A DNA stretch of 64,000 nt, taken from assembly GCA_035048485.1 (NCBI GenBank), contig CM068587.1:56350788-56414787 (forward strand), in the 5' to 3' direction. Of this stretch, positions 24,301 to 36,600 are shown in pieces. Numbering within the stretch: the first letter of the stretch is position 1; the number at the start of each line of letters is the position of its first letter. This DNA comes from Pteria penguin (taxonomy: Eukaryota; Mollusca; Bivalvia; Pterioida; Pteriidae). The position numbers and the translations under genes were made by a program. The notes under the pieces are model-generated. The model saw nothing but the letters and a program-made list of their open reading frames with translations. It ran no database searches and had not been told where the DNA came from.

Positions 24301-27300
24301 CCTGGTGATTTGACCACGACCCATGACCTACATTTCTAAATCTACCTTATTTTGGAGCATTCGTTTTTCACAAATACATCTAGTTGTTTGTTTGTTTGTT
24401 TTTCTGTCTGTTGTCAGCTTTAACCTTTGCTATAACCTTTGAAGCACGAAAGATAGAGACTTTACTTTGTATTTATTCATTTTTATTTCTCAATTTTTTT
24501 TTTCACATTCTGGCTTTATTATTAGTACATACATGTATATATAAAATATAATTTATAGTTTTATTTTCTTGATGATCACAATTTGAATACTGTACGTGTA
24601 CATATATTAGCGCAATCAAATTTTAGCGCAAAAGGCTCTAAAGAAGGGTCGGCAGTATTTTAGCGTAGTCATGAATTAGCGCATTTGTCCTGTTCGATTA
24701 GCGCAATTTATCCATTAAATCGGCGCATTCAAATCAGTTTTTGGGTAAAAATAGTGCGTTTAAGTATCTTACTTACGAGGAATTGAAATATATGCCACAC
24801 GTGCGATTATCGAATCGGCTGGTATGACACGTTTGCCATTGGACATAATTAACGAGTACATGTACCTGGAGTTGTTAAACCGTTGATTGGCTTGGATGAC
24901 AAGCGTTGGGTCAATTACCTTACTCACAGTATATGCAGTGAATCAAATACAACCTCATTTCCTTCATGTTTATCCAATAACCTACCATATCATTGAAAGC
25001 AAAACACCCAGTTATAATGATAAGTAATAATTTTTTTTTAAAGAAAGACATATAGAAAACAAAATGCCATTCTTACGTTTTACGGACGAAGCCATTGTTT
25101 TCACAAGTTGATATACATGTAAGATAAATTACTTGTATCGCTGACCGCTCTTTGCCTATAATTACGTAATAGACGATATTGTAGAAGCGATGTGCTTAGC
25201 GGGGGATTAATTCCTAAACTTCAAACCACGTTTTTTTTAATTCTTGCGTTGGTTTTGTGATAATCATATCGACAGTGTCCGGTAATGCAAACATCTTTAA
25301 TCAATCGTTACTTGTGTCCTCTTTATGCTTTATCAAAATAAATGATGAATTTGTTCTTGATATTTATTTGATAGACATAACTATAGAGTTGAAACGGAAG
25401 TGCCCATTTAATTTTATCGATCTCATGCATTTTATATTAGCGTAGTCATGAATTAGCGCACTTTGAACAGCGCTAATTCTGCTAAAATATGAATCCCGCT
25501 AAAATAAGTACACGAACAGTAAATTTGCAGGACAACGATTTCATGAGACATGATGTATTTTGAAGAGTGTATTTTTATGTGTTGTCATCCTTCTGAAATA
25601 ATGCAAAAATTAAGTGCTTGTTAATAAAAAGTAATTTGAAGATGATCTTTAATATGCATGAAAATTGTGTGCATGATATTATTGACAACAATTTATTTTT
25701 TTTCACTGTTTTAGTTTTTAATTATTATTAACTTTACATAATATAATTATTTTAGGACTAATCTTTCAAATGTCTTGAAAACGGATTAATTATTTTTCCA
25801 ATATTTGAGCTCAGCTGCTGTCTTCCGATATTTTTCGTTGTTTATAATCAGATCAAGTTTTTACACGCTTTGGATAGAAACGTCTTATTTTCATACTTTT
25901 ATCATATTAAAAACACAGTAAGATAGGTTTCAGTGGACTTAAGTGAGCACATGAATAAGTTCAGATTTAGCCCAACAACCAAAGAAGAATTTCTACAAAT
26001 GCATCTTTTTTGTTAATAGCATTCTTGCCACCAACTGTGATGTTGCCTCCTAGACGATTATTGACTCTTCTGAATCAGGCTGTAGACTTGCAGAAAGACA
26101 AATGTCCATTCCATAACACCAAGTTTGACAGCAATTTGGATGCAGTGTCTCTCCTTATTGACCATGTGTGCAGCAGGTCAGTTCATGCCATTTAGATGTA
26201 GATCATATAATAGTAATACGTACCTTACATTAGAGGTCTTGTTTTAAAGACATCAGTATTTACCGCTTAATTCAATAAAGATAATTGTAAACGATGGTAA
26301 GGTATCATTGGACACTAAGTACATGTAAAACTTTTATAAATATGGCATGAATTTCTATTAAGCGAAGCTGAATGTTTGTGCAGCTGCTTTAGGATCACAA
26401 GTTAGTGATTTTTTTTTTTGTAGGGAGGATTTTCCATCAGTAACATTGCAAGTCCTTAATGATCACTGTGATGAGGTTTGGTTTTGTCGGTTTTCACCAG
26501 ATGGAACCAAACTGGCCACTGGTTCTAAAGATGGTTCATTGATCATATGGGAGATTGATTTTGTAAGTCCTGATTTTGTATATATTTACTTGGAAATACA
26601 TATACTATAAGACACATATACATCAATGTAATGCATACATAGATGTACAAAATCTTGGATTGTAGACTATTTTCAGGGTTTTGAGGAGTCGTAAGAATGT
26701 GTATCACCAAGAGTGACGCTATATAATACACGTAGTAATAGGAGGGTCACAATATGACATTTACCCAGATATGATTTACATAAACCTCAAAGTAATAATC
26801 TCATTGTTTATAATGCTATTCATTTTTCATTGAAAGATTTGAAATCTGAATAATATTCAGTGTTAATTTAGATGTGATATTTCTGACAGTTTGAACATAA
26901 CAAAAACTATATGGTGAATTTGCAAGGGATGATGTCAAAATTGTTATCACTTACACTATTTCTCTTGTTCCTTTTAAGTTGAAGATGTAAAATTTCTAGA
27001 TCTTAGAGCATCAATTACATGTATGTCATTTTTTTTGGACATAAAGATATATTTAAAAATTTTATTGTGATAGAGAGAAGGGATTCATCTGACTTGCACG
27101 TAATGGGATGACGGTATCCTTTTTAGCAATAAAACCCATTAAAATTATTATGTTTCTGGGAGAGAAAGATAAAAGTTAAACTGTAACATAATATTTATAT
27201 ACACTGAGTTAAATGGAATCAGTTTTGTTTATGAAATTTTGTTGGGTTCTTTGCAGAATACATATGAATTAAAGAATAAGAAAGTGTTTGAGAATCATTC

Positions 27301-30300
27301 CTATGGGGTGTCTTACATTGCTTGGAGTCCAGACGGGAGTCATATTATAGCTTGTGGTCCTGATGACTGTTCAGACCTCTGGTTATGGAATGCAGAAGTA
27401 AGCAATATGAAGTTTGTAATATTTCTAAGCATATATATTGAGGGCATATCTACATGTATACTACATATAGTCTACCCATTTCACATAAAAGAACTTTAGA
27501 TTACTTGGGCAACATTTTGCAGATTTAATAAGTTTGATGCATCTCATTCTGTGATGATCCGTTTTTTTCTCAGTGCTCTAAAAAATGATAGCAAGAATGT
27601 GAATAGAACTTTAAAGATACAAAAGTGAAAGGGGAAAAAAGTGAAATCAGAAAACTGTTTTAAGAATGGATTTTGATAGAAATTGGACAGTTCTATAAAC
27701 AATGTAATATGATTTACATTAACAATTCAAGCCATTTTCAATTTAATTATGTATATATACCAGATATTTGATGTGATGTGTAATTTATCAACAGTTGAAG
27801 ATGGTAAAACCGGTAATATGATCTCTGAATATAGATTGTTTTTGTATATGAAATGTATACATATACTTATTCGGGACACAAAAACATTGACTGCCTAATG
27901 TAGAGGATTGTTGAATGTGTATACTGATTAATAAGTGCAGGTATTATGGTTCTTACATTATGGTAACTCTCTGTATGTGAATCTGATCATTTACTACATC
28001 TTTACAGACTGGCGATTTAAGGGTGAAAATGAGTCAATCCCCAGAAGACAGCCTTACTACAGCCTCGTGGCATGTTGACAGTAAAAAATTTGTTACTGGA
28101 GGAATACGGGGCCAATTTTACCAATGTGTAAGTTGATAAAACATTTCTGCGAGTGTAAGTAGATATAAAATTTCTACATATATATATAATGTATATATTA
28201 TGGTGTGCATAGATACTTATTTGTATTATCAAGGATTTCTAGAGTTGAAGGGGCATTATTGGCTAAGTGTAGACCATTCTTCACTGCAGCTTACTGTAGC
28301 TTCCCATATATAACAAGTTTTTATTCCAAGTCAAGTCATTGGGAAAGTGCACAGCTGTGCTTGAGGCAAGTCAGTGGGCTTATCCACTAGGGTACACAAG
28401 TTACTTCTACAAGTAACATTTGTCACAGCCATATACTTTATATGATAGAGAGTAATAACACGGGAGTAATGTTAAAAACAACAAAACAATAAGCTTATTT
28501 ATTAAAGGTAAGAAAATACTTATATATCTCTTATCTCAAATAAAAGAAATAAATCAGCATGATTGCTACAGCATTTGTATAGGCCATTTTATTAAAATTT
28601 GTTACACAGTCTGTAGTTGATTTGGTTGGTTTAAACGGTATACTTTTCTTGAAAATTACACTTTAAGCAGACAATAAATAACAATACAGTGATGTTCCAT
28701 TAGTCTGGGTTCCATTAATCTGGAAATTCCACTTATCCATACAAAAAGTACAGGAGCAATTTTCCTCAATTTTATTTGGAGAGGAAATCTGTGTTCTGGA
28801 TCCAGAACGAATTTCCAAAATTACATTAATATTTACCAGTTTATCTAGACAATTTCCCCACCTCCCAAGCTGTAGAAAACTAGCCATTTTAATTAGTTGA
28901 TGAATCCATGCCTTGTCTCAACTTTTGTTTCTTTGTGTAATATGTCGGCACTGCATTTGTCTCATCGCTTAAGTCCATGTTACAGTAATAAACAGTCTGT
29001 GGTACATGTACTATTAAATGTCATGTAAGCTGTCATTGATGAAAGTGTGAAAAGGAGATAAAGATAACTTGTCGATTTCACTTCTCAGTTTGATCAATCT
29101 ATGCCAGAGTTTTCATGTTACTGTTTCTTCCCTTTAAAAATTCCTAGAATGTGTTATACGAAAGAAGGTGCTTTGTAACATTCTCCATTCAATTTTCTTG
29201 TAAAAAGGACTGTGTTTCATTCATTGAAACTTCATAATTTTCTAATTCTGCATCCCGTTGCCTTTCTTTTGAATACTCCTTGTGTAAGTTGCATCTCGTA
29301 AAATTAGACTTCATTTAGACTCCCACTCTTAACACTGGGGAAAATGACATCATTGCCATTTGCTATAGCACATTCTGCATATCTTATTCCATAGATACTG
29401 TTATCTCCGCAATAGAAATGACACCATACCAAGTAAGATACATAATATAACCTGCTGCTGAAGACACTTTAGTCACAAATAGCCATGGAGTTGTTTGGAG
29501 ATAACCTTGATGATACATTTTTAAAAATTTGACAAATGTTATTATCTTGGTATCTTTTATACCGTACTCACATTCTTGTTCCTTGTAGGATTTAGATGGC
29601 AATGTACTTGATTCCTGGGAAGGAGTACGTGTGCAATGTATGGGTTGCCAAGATGACAATAAGACTGTCCTGGCAGCTGACACACATCATAGAATCAGGG
29701 GATATAACTTTGATGAATTAACAGATTTTAATTTGTAAGTATTGTCTTTAGTATAAATATTTAGGGCTTTAATTATGAAATGAGATATAGACCAAATTAG
29801 CATATGGTGTGTAACTCATAAGTCAGGTTTTCTTAATATAGTTCTTGTAAAGACAAAAGGACATACTTCAGTGAAGAGTAATTAATTAAACAATAGAAAT
29901 GAACAGTATCATCTTGTGTAGACTTGCAAGGTCAGATATTTCCAGTTTCAAACTATTTAAATCTCTATCCATGTAAAACAATTATGTATCATTTTGTATA
30001 ATATCTACTGGCATGATTTTTGTTGGGACAGATGGCAAGGCAATTGGTTTACCTTCTGAAGCCAGAATGTTATATTTCTCAGGGTGTTCTGGTTTTCTCT
30101 ACATATATATAATCCTGGTGTGGATAAAATTTTTCCTAGAAAACAATAAGCTGTTGCTAGGGTATATCACTCTGAGTGCTTTGACTTCATGGTATGTAAT
30201 ATTTTCATTTCTTTATTTTCCAGAATACAGGAAGATCATCCTGTCATGTCTTTCACAATAAATGACACGGGACGTTTAGTGCTATTAAATGTAGCTACTC

Positions 30301-32236
30301 AGGTAAGTGATAGAAGTAGACCAATTTACTTTCATAAAAATCACACTCATCAATGAAAATACATTGTTCTGCTTGTTCAAAATTTTTTTTGATAAATAGA
30401 AAATGAAAACGCTGACATTAAACTAAAATAATATAAATTTGTTTTGCTCTAGCTGATTATTTATGAATATTGCATGATTTATCTGTTTATACACCTGCAC
30501 TAATACATGCAGAATTTTGATTAACATTCATGGTTTTATGTTTTTTGATAGGGAGTCCATTTATGGGATTTGAAGGATAGGTGCTTAGTTCGTAAGTTTC
30601 AGGGGGTTACACAAGGTTTCTACACTATTCACTCATGTTTTGGAGGACTGAATCAAGATTTCATTGCTAGTGGAAGTGAAGGTAAATAATCAAAAGTTTG
30701 TTGCTAAATGACAATTATATTTCTGATTAATATAAAGCATCTATTACAGTGTTTGATAATTGTCTAACTGGAAAAAAATCCACTGTTTACAATGCACTTA
30801 CTGAAGTTGTAAATGTAAATTGTGTAATTACAAAGAACAGAAGTTGAAACAATGTTAACTCTGAGTTCCCACTGTATTTCTGTATTAGGGGTGACTTTCC
30901 TTCAATATTTTATATGTTTTCTATAAATCTTGGTTTCTCTGTGTATGGCTTACATTTTGTTTATAAAATGTGAGGTAGCTGACACTGGATTGTGTAAATT
31001 TTGACAGATCACAAAGTGTATGTATGGCATTTACGAAGAGAAGCACCTGTAGCAGTGTTAGAAGGTCATACTAGAACTGTAAATTGTGTTCACTGGAACC
31101 CTAAACTGCCTGGAATGTTGGCCAGTGCCTCTGATGATGGAACAGTCAGGCTCTGGGGTCCTACAGATAAAGTTCACTTAGGTCAGTATGCTATACATGA
31201 ATAAAGGGAATTAATAGATGAAGGGAAATTGGCATTTAGGTAGGTTAATACATTTAGTGATGTACCTAGGATCCGTATTTAAAATGAAATAGGTATATTT
31301 CAAATTTTACCACTGAAATTCTGTTCATAGTAAAATTCATAACAATAAGGGTGTACTCGTTTGCTATTTGATTGAAGCACAGTAGCTCACTACATCTTTG
31401 CCCTGTCAGGTTAGAGTTAGATCCCTGTTATGGCTAGTAGTCAAAGATGGGTGACTTTTTCCACAATAACAATACACTGGAGCCTCTTACTACTAACCAA
31501 TGGACACCATCTCATTGCCTTCATGTGGCTGCAACAAGTAAATGATTCAAGTTAAAATGTCATTTTGTTGACTATATATTTATATAGCGATTAGCCTCCC
31601 TAATGGAAATTACTTTAATGACAAAAGCACATTGATACCTCTGTTTGTTTGTTTGTGGTTAATGGAATGCACATTGATACCTCTGTTTGTTTGTTTGTGG
31701 TTAATGGAATGCACATTGATACCTCTGTTTGTTTGTTTGTGGTTAATGGAATGCACATTGATACCTCTGTTTGTTTGTTTGTGGTTAATGGAATGCACAT
31801 TGATACCTCTGTTTGTTTTTTTTGTGGTTAATATATGCACATTGATACCTCTGTTTGTTTGTTTGTGGTTAATGGAATGCACATTGATACCTCTGTTTGT
31901 GTCTTTGTGGTTAATGGAATGCACATTGATACCTCTGTTTGTTTGTTTGTGGTTAATGGAATGCACATTGATACCTCTGTTTGTTTGTTTGTGGTTAATG
32001 GAATGCACAATGATACCTCTGTTTGTGTCTTTGTGGTTAATGGAATGCACATTGATACCTCTGTTTGTGTCTGTGTGGTTAATGGAATGCACATTGATAC
32101 GTCTTTTTTGTGTCGTTGCAAGTAACGGAATACATATACCTCTGCTTTATATGTAATGGAATGCACACTGCTACTTTTGCTTTGTGTCATTGTAGGTAAC
32201 GGATGTGAAGAATCGGGCAGGAGTACACCAGTATAA
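15335..32236 (+). CDS. WDR26: WDR26, CTLH/GID ubiquitin ligase subunit
   Basis: There are fourteen coding exons: 15335-15525, 17708-17807, 21015-21071, 22074-22210, 23963-24060, 26020-26176, 26424-26562, 27257-27397, 28008-28127, 29589-29734, 30224-30302, 30552-30681, 31008-31181 and 32196-32236. All junctions are GT-AG and agree in phase. The total is 1710 nt, or 569 aa. The start MQANG matches the vertebrate protein's first residues. LisH is at about residues 45-75 ([20 protein letters not shown]) and CTLH at about 85-150 ([20 protein letters not shown]). The linker with [13 protein letters not shown] and LLIDHVCSR is followed by WD40 repeats to the C-terminus. In the family, WDR26 (yeast Gid7) is a scaffold and substrate-receptor subunit of the CTLH E3 ligase, in cytoplasm and nucleus. 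The human protein is longer mainly through a low-complexity N-terminus that is missing here. Identification is confident; exon 14 is less certain than the rest. Confidence 0.95.
18041..18317 (-). mobile_element. tRNA-derived SINE, family 1
   Basis: A full-length minus-strand copy. The head 'gtgtggcctagtggtatcgt' and B box 'ggttcgagtcccg' are near 18317, and the tail (AATC)n is at 18041. It is flanked by the 13-bp target duplication 'acatcataaatgg' at 18028-18040 and 18318-18330. It lies in WDR26 intron 2. Confidence 0.88.
18583..19369. mobile_element. hAT-like non-autonomous DNA transposon
   Basis: A 771-bp insert (18591-19361) lies in WDR26 intron 2 between two copies of the 8-mer TGGTACAT (18583-18590 and 19362-19369). 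An 8-bp duplication is typical of hAT elements. The subterminal regions are rich in ATTATCG/CGATAAT words in opposite orientation ('gatgaaacgattatcg' left, 'cgataatcgatcgg' right). The outermost inverted repeat is weak. No transposase frame is present. Confidence 0.55.
20160..21014 (+). other. WDR26 intron 2, distal part, nothing recognised
   Basis: Unique AT-rich intronic DNA. An open frame at 20475-20687 has no splice signals or recognisable residues and is taken as chance. Confidence 0.5.
22318..23399. repeat. 93-bp minisatellite in WDR26 intron 4
   Basis: About eleven copies of a ~93-bp unit containing 'gtagtcttctctgggtagtg', 'ccactcagtgttggtcactg' and 'gagatattcttggtgtggtg'. Because 93 is divisible by 3, the minus strand shows long open frames with a 31-residue repeat ([11 protein letters not shown], then [13 protein letters not shown]). 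These are periodicity artefacts. The last copies carry a short TTAGGG run at 23247-23264. Confidence 0.93.
24100..24480 (+). mobile_element. Bivalve interspersed repeat ('GGATCAATAGAT' family)
   Basis: It starts near 'gtgcccctggatcaatagat' and continues with a TTTGTCTGT-rich stretch. The body reads 'caactttaaccttcgtcata', 'catgaaagatagac' and 'ggcatgcgtactccac'. Related sequence recurs at 36601, 38270 and, inverted, at 49140 in this window. It is in WDR26 intron 5. The class of element is not known to me. Confidence 0.6.
24588..25521. mobile_element. TA-flanked inverted-repeat DNA transposon, non-autonomous
   Basis: The left end is 'ctgtacgtgtacatatatta' and the reverse complement of the right end is 'ctgttcgtgtacttatttta'. 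They are inverted copies over about 20 bp, followed by TTAGCG words on both sides. Both ends are flanked by TA, which suggests a Tc1/mariner-type target duplication. The 930-bp interior has many 'ttagcgca' words and no transposase. It sits in WDR26 intron 5. Confidence 0.7.
26020..31181 (+). CDS. WDR26: WDR26 linker and WD40 propeller exons 6-13
   Basis: Exon 6 encodes the conserved linker ([20 protein letters not shown]). Exon 7 opens the propeller with [20 protein letters not shown] and ends LIIWEIDF. Exon 8 gives [12 protein letters not shown] and [13 protein letters not shown]. Exon 9 gives EDSLTTASW and [12 protein letters not shown]. Exon 10 has [17 protein letters not shown] and [12 protein letters not shown]. 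Exon 11 has [17 protein letters not shown]. Exon 12 has GVHLWDLKD and [11 protein letters not shown]. Exon 13 has [24 protein letters not shown] and [12 protein letters not shown]. The W-D or W-N ends of blades and the GH-type starts are visible in each repeat. No frameshift or missing blade is seen, so the propeller looks functional. Confidence 0.93.
31627..32103. repeat. 42-bp minisatellite in last WDR26 intron
   Basis: About eleven copies of 'gcacattgatacctctgttt' followed by 'gtttgtttgtggttaatgga' plus 'at'. The period is exactly 42 bp (14 codons), so several frames on both strands are open for up to 174 codons. These are not genes. Confidence 0.95.
32196..32236 (+). CDS. WDR26: WDR26 terminal exon 14
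   Basis: Exon 13 can be spliced after 'cactta g' (31181; donor gtcagt) to an acceptor 'tcattgtag' at 32195. The joined codon gives Gly, and the protein ends [12 protein letters not shown] before TAA at 32234-32236. If the donor is not used, exon 13 reads through to TGA/TAA context at 31202-31204 and ends GQYAIHE instead (563 aa). Vertebrate WDR26 also has a short acidic and serine-rich tail after the last blade, which favours the spliced form. A 42-bp minisatellite fills the intron between the two alternatives. Confidence 0.65.
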
Positions 32237-35200
32237 CACACAGCCATTTTAACATTTTACATTTTGCATCCTGGGAAATTTTTGCTGTCTACAGTGTGAA
32301 GAAAGTTGAAAAAAAAGCAGAAGAGATAGGTTACAAGTCATTTGGTTTTAGTCATATCAATTAAAACTTTTGATATTCAAGTCCAAAGAGGTAAAGTGCT
32401 CAGAAATTTTTAGGATCACTTCTTGTCAATCCTTTCTCTGTCATCCTTTCTTACAAAGATTTTACAGTATAACAATTGAAAAGTAATTTTGTGACCACAA
32501 TTCTGGTCTTTGTAAAATATATAGTGCTCAATAGGACATTTTTGAATTTTATTTCTTTTATGAAAAACCCTTAAATTTTAGTGCAAGCATTAATACACAG
32601 GCACATGATATGAATAAAATCTTTAGATTACTTACAACAAAAAGATTGAAAATTAACAATATAGAGGTAAAACGATATCTTCTCAAAAAAATTGAGAAAT
32701 TTGCACTTTGATTTGTAATGATTTAAATTCTATCATTGCAAAGTCAATTCTTGTGTGCAGTCATATGCTTTGTATGGTTATAGTAAGAATTTCAAATTGT
32801 AATAGAAAATTCGGATATAGTCTATTCCGTGACTTCTGTAAGATTTATTTTTGTTGCCAGCAATGAGTGAATGGTTAATTATTTTGGCCATTAAAGATTT
32901 GAACAGAGCAAAAATGACCCAGTATTAGTACAACAAATCTGAGGTGAAAAATTGTCATGCAATCATGATCTCAAAAAGGTTGTCTACTGACCATGGTCTA
33001 GGATTAAGTGTCTGCACAGTAATTTCCTTATTTAAGAGTAATGAGTTTCATCAATGCATCAATTTAAATACATAGCTATTAGTGTCAAAGACGTCATTAG
33101 TACTGTAAAAAAGATATTCTGTTTGTGTCATTAATAATTTTAGTTTTACAAAGAAATTGTTTAATTTTACTTTTTTCAGATAATTGATCCTTTCCAGATA
33201 CAAATGTATTAAATAAAAATGAAATATCTAGATAAAGATAAAATGAATCATAGACATTGTCCATTCTTAGTTCCTAACTCGGTAGTTTAACATTTAATGG
33301 AAATTTAAATATGTCATACAATTGATACTAGCAAAACACCATAACATTGAATACTGCTCTTGTCATTGTAATTTTTACACATACAATTCGATTTATATTA
33401 CAAAGGGTCTCAAAGTAAAATACGCATATAAAGAAATGAATGATACCAGATCTGATTCCTAGAAGACCATGGTTCACACTTGCACAACCACATTTGTCTT
33501 GTAAATTCATTTGCAATTTGCTTTTTCGTCATCATTTTGTGATACCCTTTTCTTTCCTTTAAAGTATTGGCTCAAAAGTAGATTTTCAGAATGAAAGATC
33601 TGATGTGAACAATAGCAAACTTTGTTCTGAATTCAAATGTATCATGCACTTAGCTTTCAGTATCAAATTTTTTCCCCAAATTATTTTTATTAATTTATAA
33701 GACTAAGACCATTTTTCAATGGACTGTCAGACATGTGTGGCTTATTCTGTTAATTGCACAGGAATTTAGTTTTACTTCTGTTTTTGACTACTGTGATATA
33801 ACTGAAGTTCGGTAAATTCAGTGTTTTTTCATGAGATTAAAATGCAAATTGCTTTTTCTAAAAGAATTGCTAAAGAAACTCACATGATAGAGAGGAAAAT
33901 AAAGATACACTTTAAATGAATAAGGATCTTAAACATTTTGTATGTTTGTCATCTTAAAAAGGAAATTAATATTTCATCAATTATAATGAACTGGTGTAGT
34001 GCAATACACTAAACAGATAAAACAATAGACAATTTGAGTGAGAAAATTGTCCAATAAATTGTGATATTCTAAAAAAAAAATGCGGTAAAACAACTTTATA
34101 TGCAAATTGGAGTAAGGAGGGTCAACGATTTGTAGAATAGCCAGTTGTCCCGTTAAAAGATGTTCATGTGATAGCCAAAGGTGAAATAAATGGTGACTAT
34201 TAGGTATGAAGTTGGTTAATAGTAAAGCAGTAGGAACATGAGGAGTTCTCATATATACTTATGTTAGTAGATGCAAGGAACAACTGTGACACACACCTGT
34301 GACACACACCTGTGACACGCACCTGTGACACACACCTGCTGTGATATCATATTATTACTTCTACACTTCGGTGTCAGAGCATGATACATTTGAATTCATG
34401 GGAGTGCTTCTCTAAGAGTTTATACCACTATACTTATTGTTATTTTAGATGTTTTCATACTTGTATTCAGAAATGTATGGATTGAGCTTTTTAGGATCTT
34501 AGCAACACATAAAATCTTTTGTATGAATGTATATATATATATATTGATACTTGTTATGAATCCTGAAATGTTTGAATGAAGTTGTCATTTATTCACTGGG
34601 TTATGATACTTGATATGAAATATTCGTATGATGTTTTACGTACTGAAAATGTTTGAGTTACTCATTCCAGCCTAAGTTAGTGCAATTAATTTGCTTTTAG
34701 CATTTAATAGTCTTTTTTATGTGGTTCTTCTAAAAGCACTTAAATAACATCAGATTACATTTCACTGTTAAACATTAAATCCAAGGGAATCGGACATAGA
34801 TGTATATTGTCTTACAGTTTACCTATTACGGTACTCAAATCTTTTAGTGCACTAAATTTTGTATTATATAAGAAATATGTAAACAGTAACAAAATATAAT
34901 ATGGCAATGAAGATTGTTTAGATAGATTCTGAACATTTTTGCAACGTTTTGAACTAGCATTCATTCATCTCATGACCTGGAAGCATGAGGTAAGCAACTT
35001 CTTAAACCTAGAGGTACAATCCTGGATGGAATCAAATCCCCAAACTGACAGCTTAATCACAAAACCAAGTCTGCCCCTGTTGTTAGGAAATAGAACTGGT
35101 TGATAGATAAAACAAGGTTGCTGAGACATCTCTGTATTCAGTATGACCATAAATGCCACTAGTTAAGAAAGTCTGAGAGCATATGATTGGTAATATTTAT

Positions 35201-36600
35201 CATTTAGTGCATTAACTATCCCATCTTATGAGAAAAACTTGGTAACTTTAAGAATAATTATGTACCTTTGAAATAGCAAAGATTCAATGACATGCTTGCC
35301 CAAGGAGATGGGTAAAGCCAAGAATCAAGACAAGAGAGATTGCCAGTTACTGACAATGACATCCTGTTTACCACATTACTGTCTTTTCTCTTCTCTCTCT
35401 AAACTCATTTTCTTCTTTTTTTTTCTGTATCATTCCTATATCGATATATGAGTACATAAATGTATGTATGCCAGTATATAAGTATTCTAGTATTTTGTAG
35501 TATGTGAATGTTGGATTTCTTTTGTTTTGTTTGTCATGTTAAGGTTTTTAATTTTGTATATATTTGAGTGTGTAATTTAAGCATTGTATTTAAGTATTAT
35601 ACAGAATTGTTTATAAGAAATTTCCCAGGTGATTATCCGAATATTTGTGGTGAAAAACGCTTGTGCATCTATTTTCAAATTGATGGTTTACTTAAAGAGA
35701 TATGGATATGATATAAGTATAAAATCAGTTCTATATATTTGCATGTTTTTCTCAAATCTGGTTGAGAGATAAAATAATATATACCATTAATCTTTTTAAT
35801 ATTCATAAGAAAGTTGTAATATTAGATTTTAGATGTATAAAAAAAGAACTTTGAAGAGAAATTCAGTTATTTTTTTTTAACACAATCTGATTCTCACCTC
35901 GGATGTAGTGCAATGTACTTTCAATGGAAAGAATATTTGTTAATGAAAAAAACATTCAATACCTCTTCCAGTAATCAGTAGTATGGATACAAGTCTGGTC
36001 CATGTATATGTACAACAATAGGCCTCAATAAAAGAAAATTCAATGGACACTTCCATGTTGTAGTTCACCTCTGGGTATCAATGTACATGTATCAAGTTAA
36101 ATATGTAGATATTTTAAAGTCCAAATCTAAATTAAAATTTAACTGCACGTTCATAAAATTAGCTATTGTGATTTGTACATCTCAGACACAAATCTTTCTA
36201 ATAAACAATTCTTTTTTTTTTTTTTGACTTTACATTATAACTGGGTATTATTTTCTGTAGAATTAGCGATTTGAGTCTGTAGTTTTGTTATTTTTCATTG
36301 GGTATATGTAATAATACCCTTTAGGGATTGTATTTTTTTAATTAGCCTTAATATATATGTAAATATCTTTTGTTTGTGCTACCAAATATTCTTGCTGATT
36401 GGTCATTGGCATCTGCTGCTTCTGAAAAACAAACATCTTAAATTTTATAGATTCAAGTGTTTGTAAAAATAAGCTTTGTGGATTTTTGATAATTTAAAGA
36501 ATATCAAAATATTGTTCATGAAGATAAGAAAGATAATGCAAAGAGATTGTGTCTGTAAGTCTTGTTTACTCTCCCTTATATTCCAAAACCAGTTTTTAAT
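32237..36600 (+). other. Probable WDR26 3' UTR and unique AT-rich DNA
   Basis: No coding exon was seen. Candidate polyadenylation signals AATAAA occur at about 32612, 33210, 36028 and 36197, so the WDR26 3' UTR could extend several kilobases. A four-copy ~15-bp repeat 'tgtgacacacacc' lies at 34284-34340. Confidence 0.4.

Noticed and set aside
28663..28887. Possible pogo/Tigger end ('cagtgatgttccattagtct')
   Set aside because: The left end vaguely resembles such inverted repeats, but no matching right end or target duplication was found.
31610..32247. Long open frames on both strands
   Set aside because: Produced by the 42-bp minisatellite; several frames are open at once.
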